A stretch of 64,000 bases of DNA, from positions 3,873,001-3,937,000 of the forward strand of contig NC_008576.1 of the NCBI RefSeq assembly GCF_000014865.1, written 5' to 3'. Origin of the DNA: Magnetococcus marinus MC-1. GTDB lineage: Bacteria; Pseudomonadota; Magnetococcia; Magnetococcales; Magnetococcaceae. This document shows, in pieces, positions 1 through 7,420 of this stretch. The position numbers were made by a program, and so were the translations under genes. The stretch's first letter is position 1; every line of letters begins with the position of its first letter. The notes below the pieces were generated by a model, which had not been told where the DNA came from, ran no database searches, and saw only the letters and a program-made list of their open reading frames with translations.

Positions 1-852
1 ATAGCTTGGACGTCCCTGAATACCCATACTTGTGTAGCGCTGGGGCTCTGTGGTACGGGCTGGGTTGCCGCCAAAATATGCGTTAATATTCTCCTCGCCC
101 AGCAACACCGTCCCCCATGGAGTTGTACCACCAGCGCAGTTGTTAAGGGTACCCACGCAGACCGTACCGGTGGGATCATCGAGGGTACGCAAATCCGCAT
201 GGCCCGCCGCCGGACCACGGATCTGTAGTTTACTCTGCCATGCGGTGATGCGCCGGTTGTAGCGGCTGCGCTTAACCACCTGCCAAGCCGCTCCAGGACC
301 TTGACGGCGGATCTCCACCACCGAATGGCCATGGGCTGCCTGCTCGGTCTCCACCATTCTTTTAAGATCTTCAGGACTCTCACTTGCACGCTGCGCTTTG
401 GGGAACATCATCGCCGCGTCTGTATACTCATGATTGACACAGAGCAGCCCATGGTTGGGGTTGTGACTGCCAACGGGCAGGGGCATATAGGTGACAAAGT
501 CATTGTTGTAACCAAACTGTTTGGATTGCGCCTCGGGGCTCTGCTGGAAGGGGTCAAAAGGGGGCGCATCCGCCAGCACGCCATCCCCCCAGCGCAGCAA
601 TGTCTGTACGGTATAACCCTCGGCGACCCGATGATTGACCTGGATGGCATCATCCAAACGGCGAAAACCAAAGCTGGTAGGGTCCATTTCTGGCACCACT
701 TCAGGATCATCGCAGCCAGCCCAGGCCACACCGGGCAAGCGATGCAGGGCTACCATGGCCCCACCGGCCATTAAGCCTTGCATCGCTTGACGGCGACTCA
801 GACGCTTGGCAATAATCTGATTAAGGGTGGCACTAATGGGGCGTTGAGCCAT
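1..852 (-). CDS. PhoX-like alkaline phosphatase (DUF839), partial at window edge
   Basis: Reading leftward from an ATG at 852, the frame stays open to the window edge, giving 284 residues of the N-terminal part. Residues about 18-25 read SRRQAMQG, a twin-arginine motif, followed by a hydrophobic stretch ending in AWA-G, so the protein should be exported by Tat. The body carries hallmarks of the PhoX/DUF839 family: NPNHGLLCVNHEYT, LNNCAGGTTPWGTVL and GEENIN. PhoX enzymes are Ca/Fe-dependent periplasmic phosphatases that release phosphate from phosphomonoesters; the function here is taken from the family. The C-terminal half, which carries further metal ligands, lies outside the window. Confidence 0.9.
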   Translation of the reverse strand, partial: MAQRPISATLNQIIAKRLSRRQAMQGLMAGGAMVALHRLPGVAWAGCDDPEVVPEMDPTSFGFRRLDDAIQVNHRVAEGYTVQTLLRWGDGVLADAPPFDPFQQSPEAQSKQFGYNNDFVTYMPLPVGSHNPNHGLLCVNHEYTDAAMMFPKAQRASESPEDLKRMVETEQAAHGHSVVEIRRQGPGAAWQVVKRSRYNRRITAWQSKLQIRGPAAGHADLRTLDDPTGTVCVGTLNNCAGGTTPWGTVLLGEENINAYFGGNPARTTEPQRYTSMGIQGRPSY

Positions 853-1036
853 GGTTTCACCTTTTTGGCAGGCACGTTTATGAGCCCCTATATTACGCCA
901 CGCTTTATGAATTTTTCATGTCCTTTGCACAGGACAACCACTGTACGGTTATTTTGGCCTGTCCACGCTGGGCCGAGTTCGATTAGAGTGCTCTTGAATT
1001 CTGTTTGCCCATTCCTTTTCAGAAACGAGCCCTGCC

Positions 1037-1879
1037 ATGCGCCAACAGAGCCCCGGTAAAGCGCTACAGCGCGCGGTTAACCGACTGTTTAATCAAGACC
1101 CCAATCCCGACCCCTTCACCCTGCGCCGCTTGCGTAAAGAGGCCGAGACCCTACACAGCCACGACAGCCTAACCGCGACCCTTATGCTGGCCCGCATCGC
1201 CTGTATGGAGCAACAACCAGAGCTCATGGTGGCTCTCTATAAACCGCTTTTGCTGCAATACCCGCAACAAGCATGGATCCATGTGGAGCATGCCCTCAAT
1301 CTGCGCAAGCTGGGCTTTTATGCTGCGGCCAGAGAGAGCACCTTGCAGGCCATGGCAGAGGATGACACACAACCCGGCATTGAACAGCAGATCATCCGGG
1401 ATGATATTCTATGCGGCTATTTTCAAGAGGCAGGGGCCTATCTTAAACAGGCGGTGCGCGCCAGCAAGCCCATTTTTCGCGCCCAGTTTCATTTTTTAGA
1501 GAGCCTACAAAGTTTGCTCATTCAGCATCAATGGAGCGACCCAATGGTGGCCCGCATGCAGCAACACGCCATGGATCTACTGCATGCCCAACCGCTCTAC
1601 CCTACCGGTATACTTCGTGCCCCCGCCGTACATATTAGCCTAACCACCGCAGAGCATGCTTCCCTGGAAACCCAACAGACCTCCTACACCCCATGGTTAC
1701 GTTGGCGCATCCATCTACTGGCGACGAGGGAGCAGATAACGCGACTCAATGAGCAGCTTCAGCAACGCTATGCTGCCGACGCCTTTTTGCCCCCCAACCC
1801 CCAACAGCAAATTGATCTGCAACTGGCTCCGTGGCAGGATGAAGCCATCTATAACCACCCCTATGCCTTCTACATGTAG
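1037..1879 (+). CDS. TPR-like helical protein of unknown function
   Basis: A 280-residue protein, mostly alpha-helical by composition, with spaced Ala, Leu and aromatic residues typical of degenerate tetratricopeptide repeats. For example, residues about 55-110 contain AWIHVEHALNLRKLGFYAAA followed by a second helix pair. There is no signal peptide or membrane segment. The C-terminus is Pro/Gln-rich and aromatic. The start at 1037 has only a weak upstream purine tract, and the gene is divergent from the PhoX-like gene across about 180 bp. I do not recognise a family beyond the TPR-like pattern. No catalytic motif is visible, so a scaffold or protein-binding role is the most that can be inferred. 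Confidence 0.6.
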   Translation: MRQQSPGKALQRAVNRLFNQDPNPDPFTLRRLRKEAETLHSHDSLTATLMLARIACMEQQPELMVALYKPLLLQYPQQAWIHVEHALNLRKLGFYAAARESTLQAMAEDDTQPGIEQQIIRDDILCGYFQEAGAYLKQAVRASKPIFRAQFHFLESLQSLLIQHQWSDPMVARMQQHAMDLLHAQPLYPTGILRAPAVHISLTTAEHASLETQQTSYTPWLRWRIHLLATREQITRLNEQLQQRYAADAFLPPNPQQQIDLQLAPWQDEAIYNHPYAFYM

Positions 1880-2194
1880 CCATCCTTGCCCACCCCCTCT
1901 GTTGACACCCCATATGACCACCCCCCTGTGCAAAATCTGCCACTTGGGTGTCACGATTCCCCCATAAGATCTTGATGACTTTTTGTGTTTTCTATATTAT
2001 TCAAATGGTTAAAATATCCACAGAAAAATCGGCCCAACCCTTGCATAATAAATCATGCGTTATGGATTCCCGGTACGGATGTACTGGTTACACGACCCGA
2101 GACAACACTTTAAGCACGTTGTAACGTATACCATTGGTTTTGGCTGTTCGTGCGACTGGTCTTCACGTCTCCGGGAAACCCATCACGTATCATG

Positions 2195-2243
2195 TATCGT
2201 GACTATCGCAGCCGGAGAGCACTCTCTTGGCTGCTTTTTTTTG
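2195..2243 (+). terminator. Intrinsic terminator-like hairpin in the leader of the CARF gene
   Basis: A GCAGCC/GGCTGC stem with an inner AGAG/CTCT stem is followed by a run of eight T. It lies about 130 nt upstream of the CARF gene and over 300 nt after the preceding gene. It may end a read-through transcript or act as an attenuator in the leader. The 20 nt just before it resemble a stretch at about 6940-6981. Confidence 0.55.
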
Positions 2244-2369
2244 TACAATATCTGCCCAGACGGAACCCACCGCCCAACCGGGCACTCCAACACAGGGTTC
2301 CCATTCAAGCCGTACGGCACCTCTTCTTTAAGTGCCCCTACTGTCACGATCTTTTGCAGGAGCTTACCC

Positions 2370-3485
2370 ATGGATATGGATCACCAGCTCATCATCACCG
2401 CTTGCGGACGGGAATTAATTCGCCGTCAATGCGCCGATGATCCACGCCTAAGCCGTATATTGCTGCGCGCAGGTGAGTCAACCCCTGATACAGAGATTGT
2501 ACCCGAGCTGGAAAAACGTCTGGACACCCTGCGCCAAATGCTGCTCAATGCCACCCCCGGGGTGATCTCCACCCTCTGCCCTGAGCTATTATCCCTGGTG
2601 CAAATCTACGGGGGCGACCTTAAGAACGGCCATGATCGGCATATCCTCATTCACTCCCAAGCGTGGCCCGACAGCATCTCCGTTGCTTTAATTGCCGACT
2701 GGCTGCGTAGCCACGGACAGAGCGTCGAAACCATGGGCATTGACGGCCTGCGCGAGGGCGAAACCACCGCCCTGCATGGTGCTATGGCCCGATTTACCCG
2801 CTGGTGTGGAGATGTTTTAACTAACTATAAAATTTATGAATTTCATATTTTATTTAATCCAGCGGGGGGGTCTCGCATCCTGGTAGGTCTGTTGCAAACA
2901 CTGGCGCCCTTCTACGCCCATGAGAGCGCTTATCTCTTGGAACCTGGGCGTAATTTGGTACGTTTGCCCATGCCCAGCGTACAGGCCAAAGGGCAGCGCA
3001 TTTTGCAAAAGCACCAACACACTTTTCGCCGCTTGGCGATGGGGTTGGAAGTACACCCTGAAAAGCTGGATAAAATCCCCCATGAGGTGTTGATGCAGGG
3101 CCTAGACGACCGCAGCCGCCTCTCCTTTTATGGGGAGTTATTATGGGACCACAATCGGCGCGATCTGTATGGGGAGTCGATGTTGGAACCCATCAGTGAA
3201 CACATTATCCTCACTGAGGCTTTTCGTGATGGAGCCGCCGAGCTGGACCGGGATCGCCATATTCTACTCAACGAGCGGCTAGACCAGCTCTCCATCTATC
3301 TGGAACAGGGGGAATGCATGGATCGCACAGCAGCTAGCGCATTAAGTTTTCAACCCCTTAAAGAGCCTATAGAGCCCAGCACGCACCGCTGTCATGGTTG
3401 GGCCGACAAGGCGCTCTGGCAGCTATGGGGGCACTATGAGGGGAGTCGTTTTGTGCTAGATCGGCTGGGTCCAGCCCCTAAATAG
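2370..3485 (+). CDS. Stand-alone CARF protein with RelE-like C-terminal domain (Cami1-like)
   Basis: A 371-residue protein. Residues about 6-210 fit the CARF fold of the APE2256-type family: strand-turn QLIITACGREL at the N-terminus, HILIHSQAWPDS near 91-102, and the diagnostic FNPAGGSRI at 162-170 followed by a short strand and LVRLPMP at 196-202. CARF domains bind cyclic oligoadenylates made by type III CRISPR systems. Residues about 275-371 look RelE-like: a helix with AFRDGAAELDRDR, a second helix with ERLDQL, and basic and aromatic strands ending FVLDRLG. That order, CARF then RelE, is that of Cami1, a cOA-activated ribosome-dependent mRNase. No R-x4-6-H HEPN motif is seen. The start at 2370 is preferred over earlier in-frame codons because AGGAG lies 8 nt upstream. 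No cas gene or array is in the window. Confidence 0.8.
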   Translation: MDMDHQLIITACGRELIRRQCADDPRLSRILLRAGESTPDTEIVPELEKRLDTLRQMLLNATPGVISTLCPELLSLVQIYGGDLKNGHDRHILIHSQAWPDSISVALIADWLRSHGQSVETMGIDGLREGETTALHGAMARFTRWCGDVLTNYKIYEFHILFNPAGGSRILVGLLQTLAPFYAHESAYLLEPGRNLVRLPMPSVQAKGQRILQKHQHTFRRLAMGLEVHPEKLDKIPHEVLMQGLDDRSRLSFYGELLWDHNRRDLYGESMLEPISEHIILTEAFRDGAAELDRDRHILLNERLDQLSIYLEQGECMDRTAASALSFQPLKEPIEPSTHRCHGWADKALWQLWGHYEGSRFVLDRLGPAPK

Positions 3486-3502
3486 GGCAACCGAGCCAAG
3501 CC

Positions 3503-3745
3503 CTAGGGCTCTAAATTAATTGAAACGGTAATATTTTCCAGGCTGATGGTAATTTTATAACTATCTAACAACTCGCCGTTAACGATCACCTGCTGGGGGG
3601 TTTGGCTCACCTCGGCACGACCGGTCTCCAAGGCGACTTCCAGCTCCAGCTCGGTAATACCAAAGGCTTCGGCGATCTCCTCCATGGGCAATTCGATCCC
3701 CCAATCATCGTCATCATCCAGCAAATAGCCTTCATCCTCTTGCAT
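3503..3745 (-). CDS. Small acidic hypothetical protein
   Basis: An 80-residue protein starting at the ATG at 3745. It opens with an acidic run (YLLDDDDDWGIELP) and continues with a predicted helix (MEEIAEAFGITELELEVAL) and a strand-rich tail (KITISLENITVSINLEP). An in-frame extension to 3829 exists, but its composition is unlike a conserved N-terminus. It converges on the CARF gene with 17 bp between the stops. No family is recognised; the helix resembles a short helix-turn-helix-like segment, but this is not strong enough to call. Confidence 0.5.
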   Translation of the reverse strand: MQEDEGYLLDDDDDWGIELPMEEIAEAFGITELELEVALETGRAEVSQTPQQVIVNGELLDSYKITISLENITVSINLEP

Positions 3746-4236
3746 GATCTGCGCTCCACGCCATCGCCCACGCAGGGGCCACTGACCCCGTCTGTTATGC
3801 CACTCTCCGCAAAACCAGGAGAGACCCATCTCCTACCCCACCCAAACGGCGCGGTATGTGCCGCCCTCATCTTACGCGCTGCTTAGGCAGAGGTCACGGC
3901 TTGCTATGCGCGACTTAAACGGAATCGCTAAACCATAGAGAATCCAGGTCAAAATACCCATCTTTTCCGAAACCCCTGATTCATACATCTGCAACCCTTT
4001 ACCTTGGGGCATAAGTGATCCACCAATCTAAAGCCACGCCATACTCTATGGGCATTTTCTCCACCAACATCCCTTTCACTACTTGCTTTCACAAACAGAC
4101 AGCGATCGGTTTGCCACCAGGTTGCACTTCTCGACGAGTGATGCTTGCTTTGAGTACCTCGCCTCTGCTAGCATTACGTATAAGACAGGTATAAACTGAA
4201 TGATGGACTTAAACAAAGTTTGCACGTAAGGTCAAA
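3746..4236. other. Intergenic stretch without a supported gene
   Basis: Holds the region between two divergent genes. Only short open frames with atypical composition are present. Presumably it carries the promoters of the small acidic protein and the hemerythrin-PilZ gene, but no confident -35/-10 pair stands out. Confidence 0.5.
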
Positions 4237-4998
4237 ATGTCTGCTCTCCTTGTACCCTGCAAAGCCGGTCCGCTCACTTTTGAGCAAAATCTTAAACTCA
4301 ACATTCCTGCCATTGACCAACAGCACGAACAACTATTCCGGCTTGCCATAGGCATTAATGAGACACTGCAATCTGGTGCAACAGAAGACGCCGTGCGCAT
4401 GAACGCACTTGAACTGGAGGCTTATGTTCAAGAACATCTTGTCTATGAAGAAAAACTGTTGTCGAGCAACCACTACCCTCAACAAAAAAGCCACCGATTA
4501 GCGCACGCCCGTTTTGTTGCCACCAGCCATAAAATTCAAGATGAACTGGCACGCTGCTCGGGCCCTGCTTGTATTGCAAAGGCACCCCAATTATTTGACT
4601 TGCTCACAACATGGTTGTGCGACCACATCATGAATGTGGATCGTCTGGCGGTTGATTTTATGGTACCGCGAGCAAACGCTCCAACCCCCAGGAATGCGCG
4701 TTTCCAGATCTCTGGACGCGCTTTGATTGAATTTCAACCAGGAATTGGAATAACAGGCCGACTTGAAAATGTCGGCCATTCAGGACTATTCCTACACATC
4801 CCACCCCCTCTCCCTGAGTGGGTAAAACCAAACGCGGCCGCTAAAATCCGTCTTTTACCCTTGGACCAAACGGTCGGCAGAACATGTACGGTGGTGCGCA
4901 TCGACCCACGACAAGGCATCGCCCTGAGTTTGCCCGATGGTTTATCCGTCGACCATATCTTTAAGCTGGTTAAACATACGTCCCACAGCTCACGGTGA
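4237..4998 (+). CDS. Bacteriohemerythrin fused to a PilZ domain
   Basis: A 253-residue cytoplasmic protein. Residues about 13-140 are a hemerythrin four-helix bundle with all seven expected diiron ligands: H30 in QQHEQLF, H67 and E71 (HxxxE), H86 and H90 (HxxxH), H130 and D135 (HxxxxD). Such domains bind O2, or sense it, through a non-haem diiron site. Residues about 150-245 fit a PilZ domain (ISGRALIEF, then NVGHSGLFL, a divergent form of the (D/N)xSxxG c-di-GMP motif in which Gly replaces Ser). The natural reading is that oxygen binding and a c-di-GMP-like output are joined in one chain, though the imperfect motif leaves nucleotide binding uncertain. Confidence 0.85.
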   Translation: MSALLVPCKAGPLTFEQNLKLNIPAIDQQHEQLFRLAIGINETLQSGATEDAVRMNALELEAYVQEHLVYEEKLLSSNHYPQQKSHRLAHARFVATSHKIQDELARCSGPACIAKAPQLFDLLTTWLCDHIMNVDRLAVDFMVPRANAPTPRNARFQISGRALIEFQPGIGITGRLENVGHSGLFLHIPPPLPEWVKPNAAAKIRLLPLDQTVGRTCTVVRIDPRQGIALSLPDGLSVDHIFKLVKHTSHSSR

Positions 4999-5091
4999 CG
5001 ACCGACCACCAACAAGGCCGGTCACACCGCACCACCTGTAGGGTAGACGCCGCAGTTTGGCGCGTTTGGTCAAACCTGATTTTTTAAGGAC

Positions 5092-5814
5092 TTAAAACAG
5101 ACACCCCTGCTGACCGCTTTGGGCTTGTTGCCAAGCCCCAGGCGAGAGGGGTTGCAGACAGGTAGGTTCATCAAAAGCGGTGTGGTTAACCCGGCGCGTG
5201 ACCGGATGCATGGTCAAATTAAAGCCCACACTGGCTTGATGCTGGCGCTGCAAGAAAAGCGTTGGCTCACTCAGGTGAGGATCCAACCAAGGGGCCACCA
5301 TGCTGGGGATAAGCATGATCGGCATGCGTGTATGTAACGACTGCACCCCCCCCACAGCCGCCGCTGTGAGCAGGGCAAAGGTCTCGACCACATGGCCCCG
5401 TGGGTCGTTCCAACGCTCCCACAACCCAGCCAGCAGCAAGGGCTGTTGCTGGGCATGACGTATCAACCACGGTTGACGGGCCTCCTGCCTACCTTGCCAT
5501 TCATAATAACCGTCTACCGGTACCACACAGCGCCGCCACCGCAACGCATGGCGATAGGCCGGTTTCTGCGCCGCGCTCTCAAGCCGAGCCTGGCTGGTAC
5601 GCCACCCCAGAGCGGCATCTTTGGCCCAACCGGGTAGCAGCCCCCAACGCAGCGAGACCATCTGCCGCTGCGCCGCACGCTCGCCCTGTCGATAGGCCAT
5701 AGCCCAACCACCCGGTGCAACATTGTAGCCCAAGTGTAGCGGCTCCAGCATGACCCCACCCAACTGATTTAGCAGCTGTTGTGGGGCATCAATTTGGGCA
5801 AAGCGTCCACACAT
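5092..5814 (-). CDS. SRAP family protein (HMCES/YedK-type abasic-site crosslinker)
   Basis: A 240-residue protein starting at 5814 with MCGRF, where removal of Met exposes the catalytic Cys2. SRAP proteins crosslink this cysteine to abasic sites in single-stranded DNA and so shield them. Other family marks are LGYNVAPG, LRWGLLPGWA, the active-site Glu in DGYYEWQG (E105) and the His in HTRMPIMLIP (H161). The usual NARSE motif is changed to QARLES. A longer in-frame N-terminal extension to 5964 is rejected because Cys must be residue 2. It is followed downstream by the yaaA-side genes only at a distance, so there is no clear operon. Confidence 0.93.
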   Translation of the reverse strand: MCGRFAQIDAPQQLLNQLGGVMLEPLHLGYNVAPGGWAMAYRQGERAAQRQMVSLRWGLLPGWAKDAALGWRTSQARLESAAQKPAYRHALRWRRCVVPVDGYYEWQGRQEARQPWLIRHAQQQPLLLAGLWERWNDPRGHVVETFALLTAAAVGGVQSLHTRMPIMLIPSMVAPWLDPHLSEPTLFLQRQHQASVGFNLTMHPVTRRVNHTAFDEPTCLQPLSPGAWQQAQSGQQGCLF

Positions 5815-5988
5815 AAAGCCAACCAATCCCGATGCTCTCGCGTGCCCCCAACAGAGGCCACCATCAAAAAGCCCACTCACCACACGGGCCACAGACTCCG
5901 CGCAGGGGCAGCCGGATTTGGCAAGTGAGCCACCCCTCGCCGCAACCCTCCATTGACCCAACAACCCGCCGAAACCACGGAGCGCAGA

Positions 5989-6288
5989 CTATGGCCCCCC
6001 GCAGGCCGCCACATAACGGGCCTTCTTCTCTTTAAAACAGGTCCGGTTACACGGCATGTGTTCGTAGACCATGGAGTAGTGACCACGATCCTCGCGGCCA
6101 CAATAGGGGGTGTTACAGTGTTTCCACAGCAGGGCATCAATACTCCTCTGCTTGAGTACCTGCTGCCATGCCTCACCCAGCACCCCAACTTGGGCGCCAA
6201 ACCAGTTGCACTCCGGCGAGAGCGCCCCCCCCGCAAAAGCGACACGAGGCAGACTCAGCAGTAACAATAGCAGGACAAATCGTCTCAT
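5989..6288 (-). CDS. Small secreted cysteine-rich protein
   Basis: A 99-residue protein beginning at 6288. It has a classic signal peptide, MRRFVLLLLLLSLPRVAFA, with likely cleavage after AFA. The mature part of about 80 residues contains six cysteines (in CNWF, HCNTPYC, MPC, RTC and AAC), suggesting disulfides or metal binding in the periplasm. The gene lies 7 bp downstream of the cytochrome c gene on the same strand, so the two are probably co-transcribed. No known family is recognised. A role linked to the cytochrome is an inference from position only. Confidence 0.7.
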   Translation of the reverse strand: MRRFVLLLLLLSLPRVAFAGGALSPECNWFGAQVGVLGEAWQQVLKQRSIDALLWKHCNTPYCGREDRGHYSMVYEHMPCNRTCFKEKKARYVAACGGP

Positions 6289-6295
6289 ACACCGA

Positions 6296-6712
6296 TCATT
6301 TAAGCTGAATGATATAGGCAACCAGATCTTTACGAAAACGGGAGTGATCCACATCCTGGTAAAAGTTGGGATGCCCCATCTTCGTTCGGGACATCACATT
6401 TCCAGGAATGACCTTCTCGGGATATTGCAAAAATTCTTCCAGAACCTCTCGGTTCCACTCAAATGGGTGATGGCGCACATGCTCTAAAAACGCCGGGCTA
6501 TAATCATAGCGGGGGTGGGTACCCGGTGGACGCTCTGTTAAGCCCCATAACGGCGGCCCTTTATCCATAACCTGTCGTGCGGTCAGATCGTGGCACATGC
6601 CACAGTGGTTGATCGCTAAACGCCCCCCCACATTAAGATCGTCACGGACAAAGAACCACCAAACCCCTGCACAAGCCATTGCAATAAGAGTGGACCACAA
6701 CATCCAAGACAT
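6296..6712 (-). CDS. Membrane-anchored class I c-type cytochrome
   Basis: A 138-residue protein from the ATG at 6712, with an N-terminal membrane anchor (WMLWSTLIAMACAGVWWFF) and one haem c site, CGMCH, at about residues 37-41. A later MSRTKMGHPNF segment offers the axial methionine. The fold fits a small monohaem cytochrome c on the periplasmic side that shuttles electrons. An alternative GTG start at 6787 would add 25 residues; neither start has a strong ribosome site, so the N-terminus is uncertain. It is probably co-transcribed with the Cys-rich secreted protein that follows. Confidence 0.85.
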   Translation of the reverse strand: MSWMLWSTLIAMACAGVWWFFVRDDLNVGGRLAINHCGMCHDLTARQVMDKGPPLWGLTERPPGTHPRYDYSPAFLEHVRHHPFEWNREVLEEFLQYPEKVIPGNVMSRTKMGHPNFYQDVDHSRFRKDLVAYIIQLK

Positions 6713-7368
6713 CCAACGGGACACGTTAACACTCCAATCAACCGTCACACCAACAAAAAGACGGCCCGCCAAACGCGCGTCGTCCACCTAAGTTAACCCT
6801 GCATGCGCAACCCACCAAGCGGTCAACAGCTGGCGCTCCGCCAACTCATGACCGCCATGGTGCCTTAACCACAGCTATTGAGCAAACACTATATGTGGAT
6901 ACCCCACATCACTGACAGAATTAAACCCTCTTAACATTGTATCGTCTATCGCAGTCGCAGAGCGACCTCTCCGGGCCGCTTGATCAAAAAGGAGCTCTTT
7001 TTTTCCGCCATTCGGTTCGTGGCGTCAACGACGGTAACCGAACTTGAGCACCATACAAACGTGAGGGCGGAACTTCAGCTCAGCATCAGATGCCATCCGT
7101 ACCTCCGTGTTGTTAAATTGCCCCATGGGCCATCTACAGCAGGTGTGCATGGCTGCGTTGCAGGTTAACCCATCGCCAAAAAACCCAATGGTCACACCAA
7201 CACCAGCTCACCCACCTGATTGCCCATGCAGCAGGGTTAATAGAACACCGAAATTAACCGGGGTTAACCTTTATTCCCGCAAACTTTAGGCCAACCTGTT
7301 ATGAGCCTCCCTTATATCTATGGGTGACCCCCCTTAGCCACCAGGTTGCTCCCCTCTTTGCCTTACAT
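6713..7368. other. Long intergenic stretch with a leader-like motif
   Basis: No gene is supported here. At about 6940-6981 there is a stretch that shares CTATCGCAG, then CG and AGAGC, with the leader of the CARF gene. It is followed by a possible hairpin (AGAGC with GCTCT) and a T-run near 6996-7003. An inverted TTAACC/GGTTAA pair lies near 7255-7270. Confidence 0.4.
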
Positions 7369-7401
7369 AAAAAAAGGGGAGCGATGGCTCCCCTTTTTTT
7401 A
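7369..7401 (-). terminator. Bidirectional intrinsic terminator
   Basis: A perfect GGGGAGC/GCTCCCC stem with a GATG loop is bounded by A and T runs on both sides. It sits about 20 bp beyond the stop of the ABC permease and should end the leftward operon. Confidence 0.85.
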
Positions 7402-7420
7402 TGGGTAGGTCTATTCTTTT

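Noticed and set aside
301-774. Rightward 157-codon frame at the left edge
   Set aside because: Antisense to the partial PhoX-like gene, which has clear family motifs.
2370-3485. HEPN ribonuclease tail as in Csm6
   Set aside because: No R-x4-6-H motif in the C-terminal half; the RelE-like pattern fits better.
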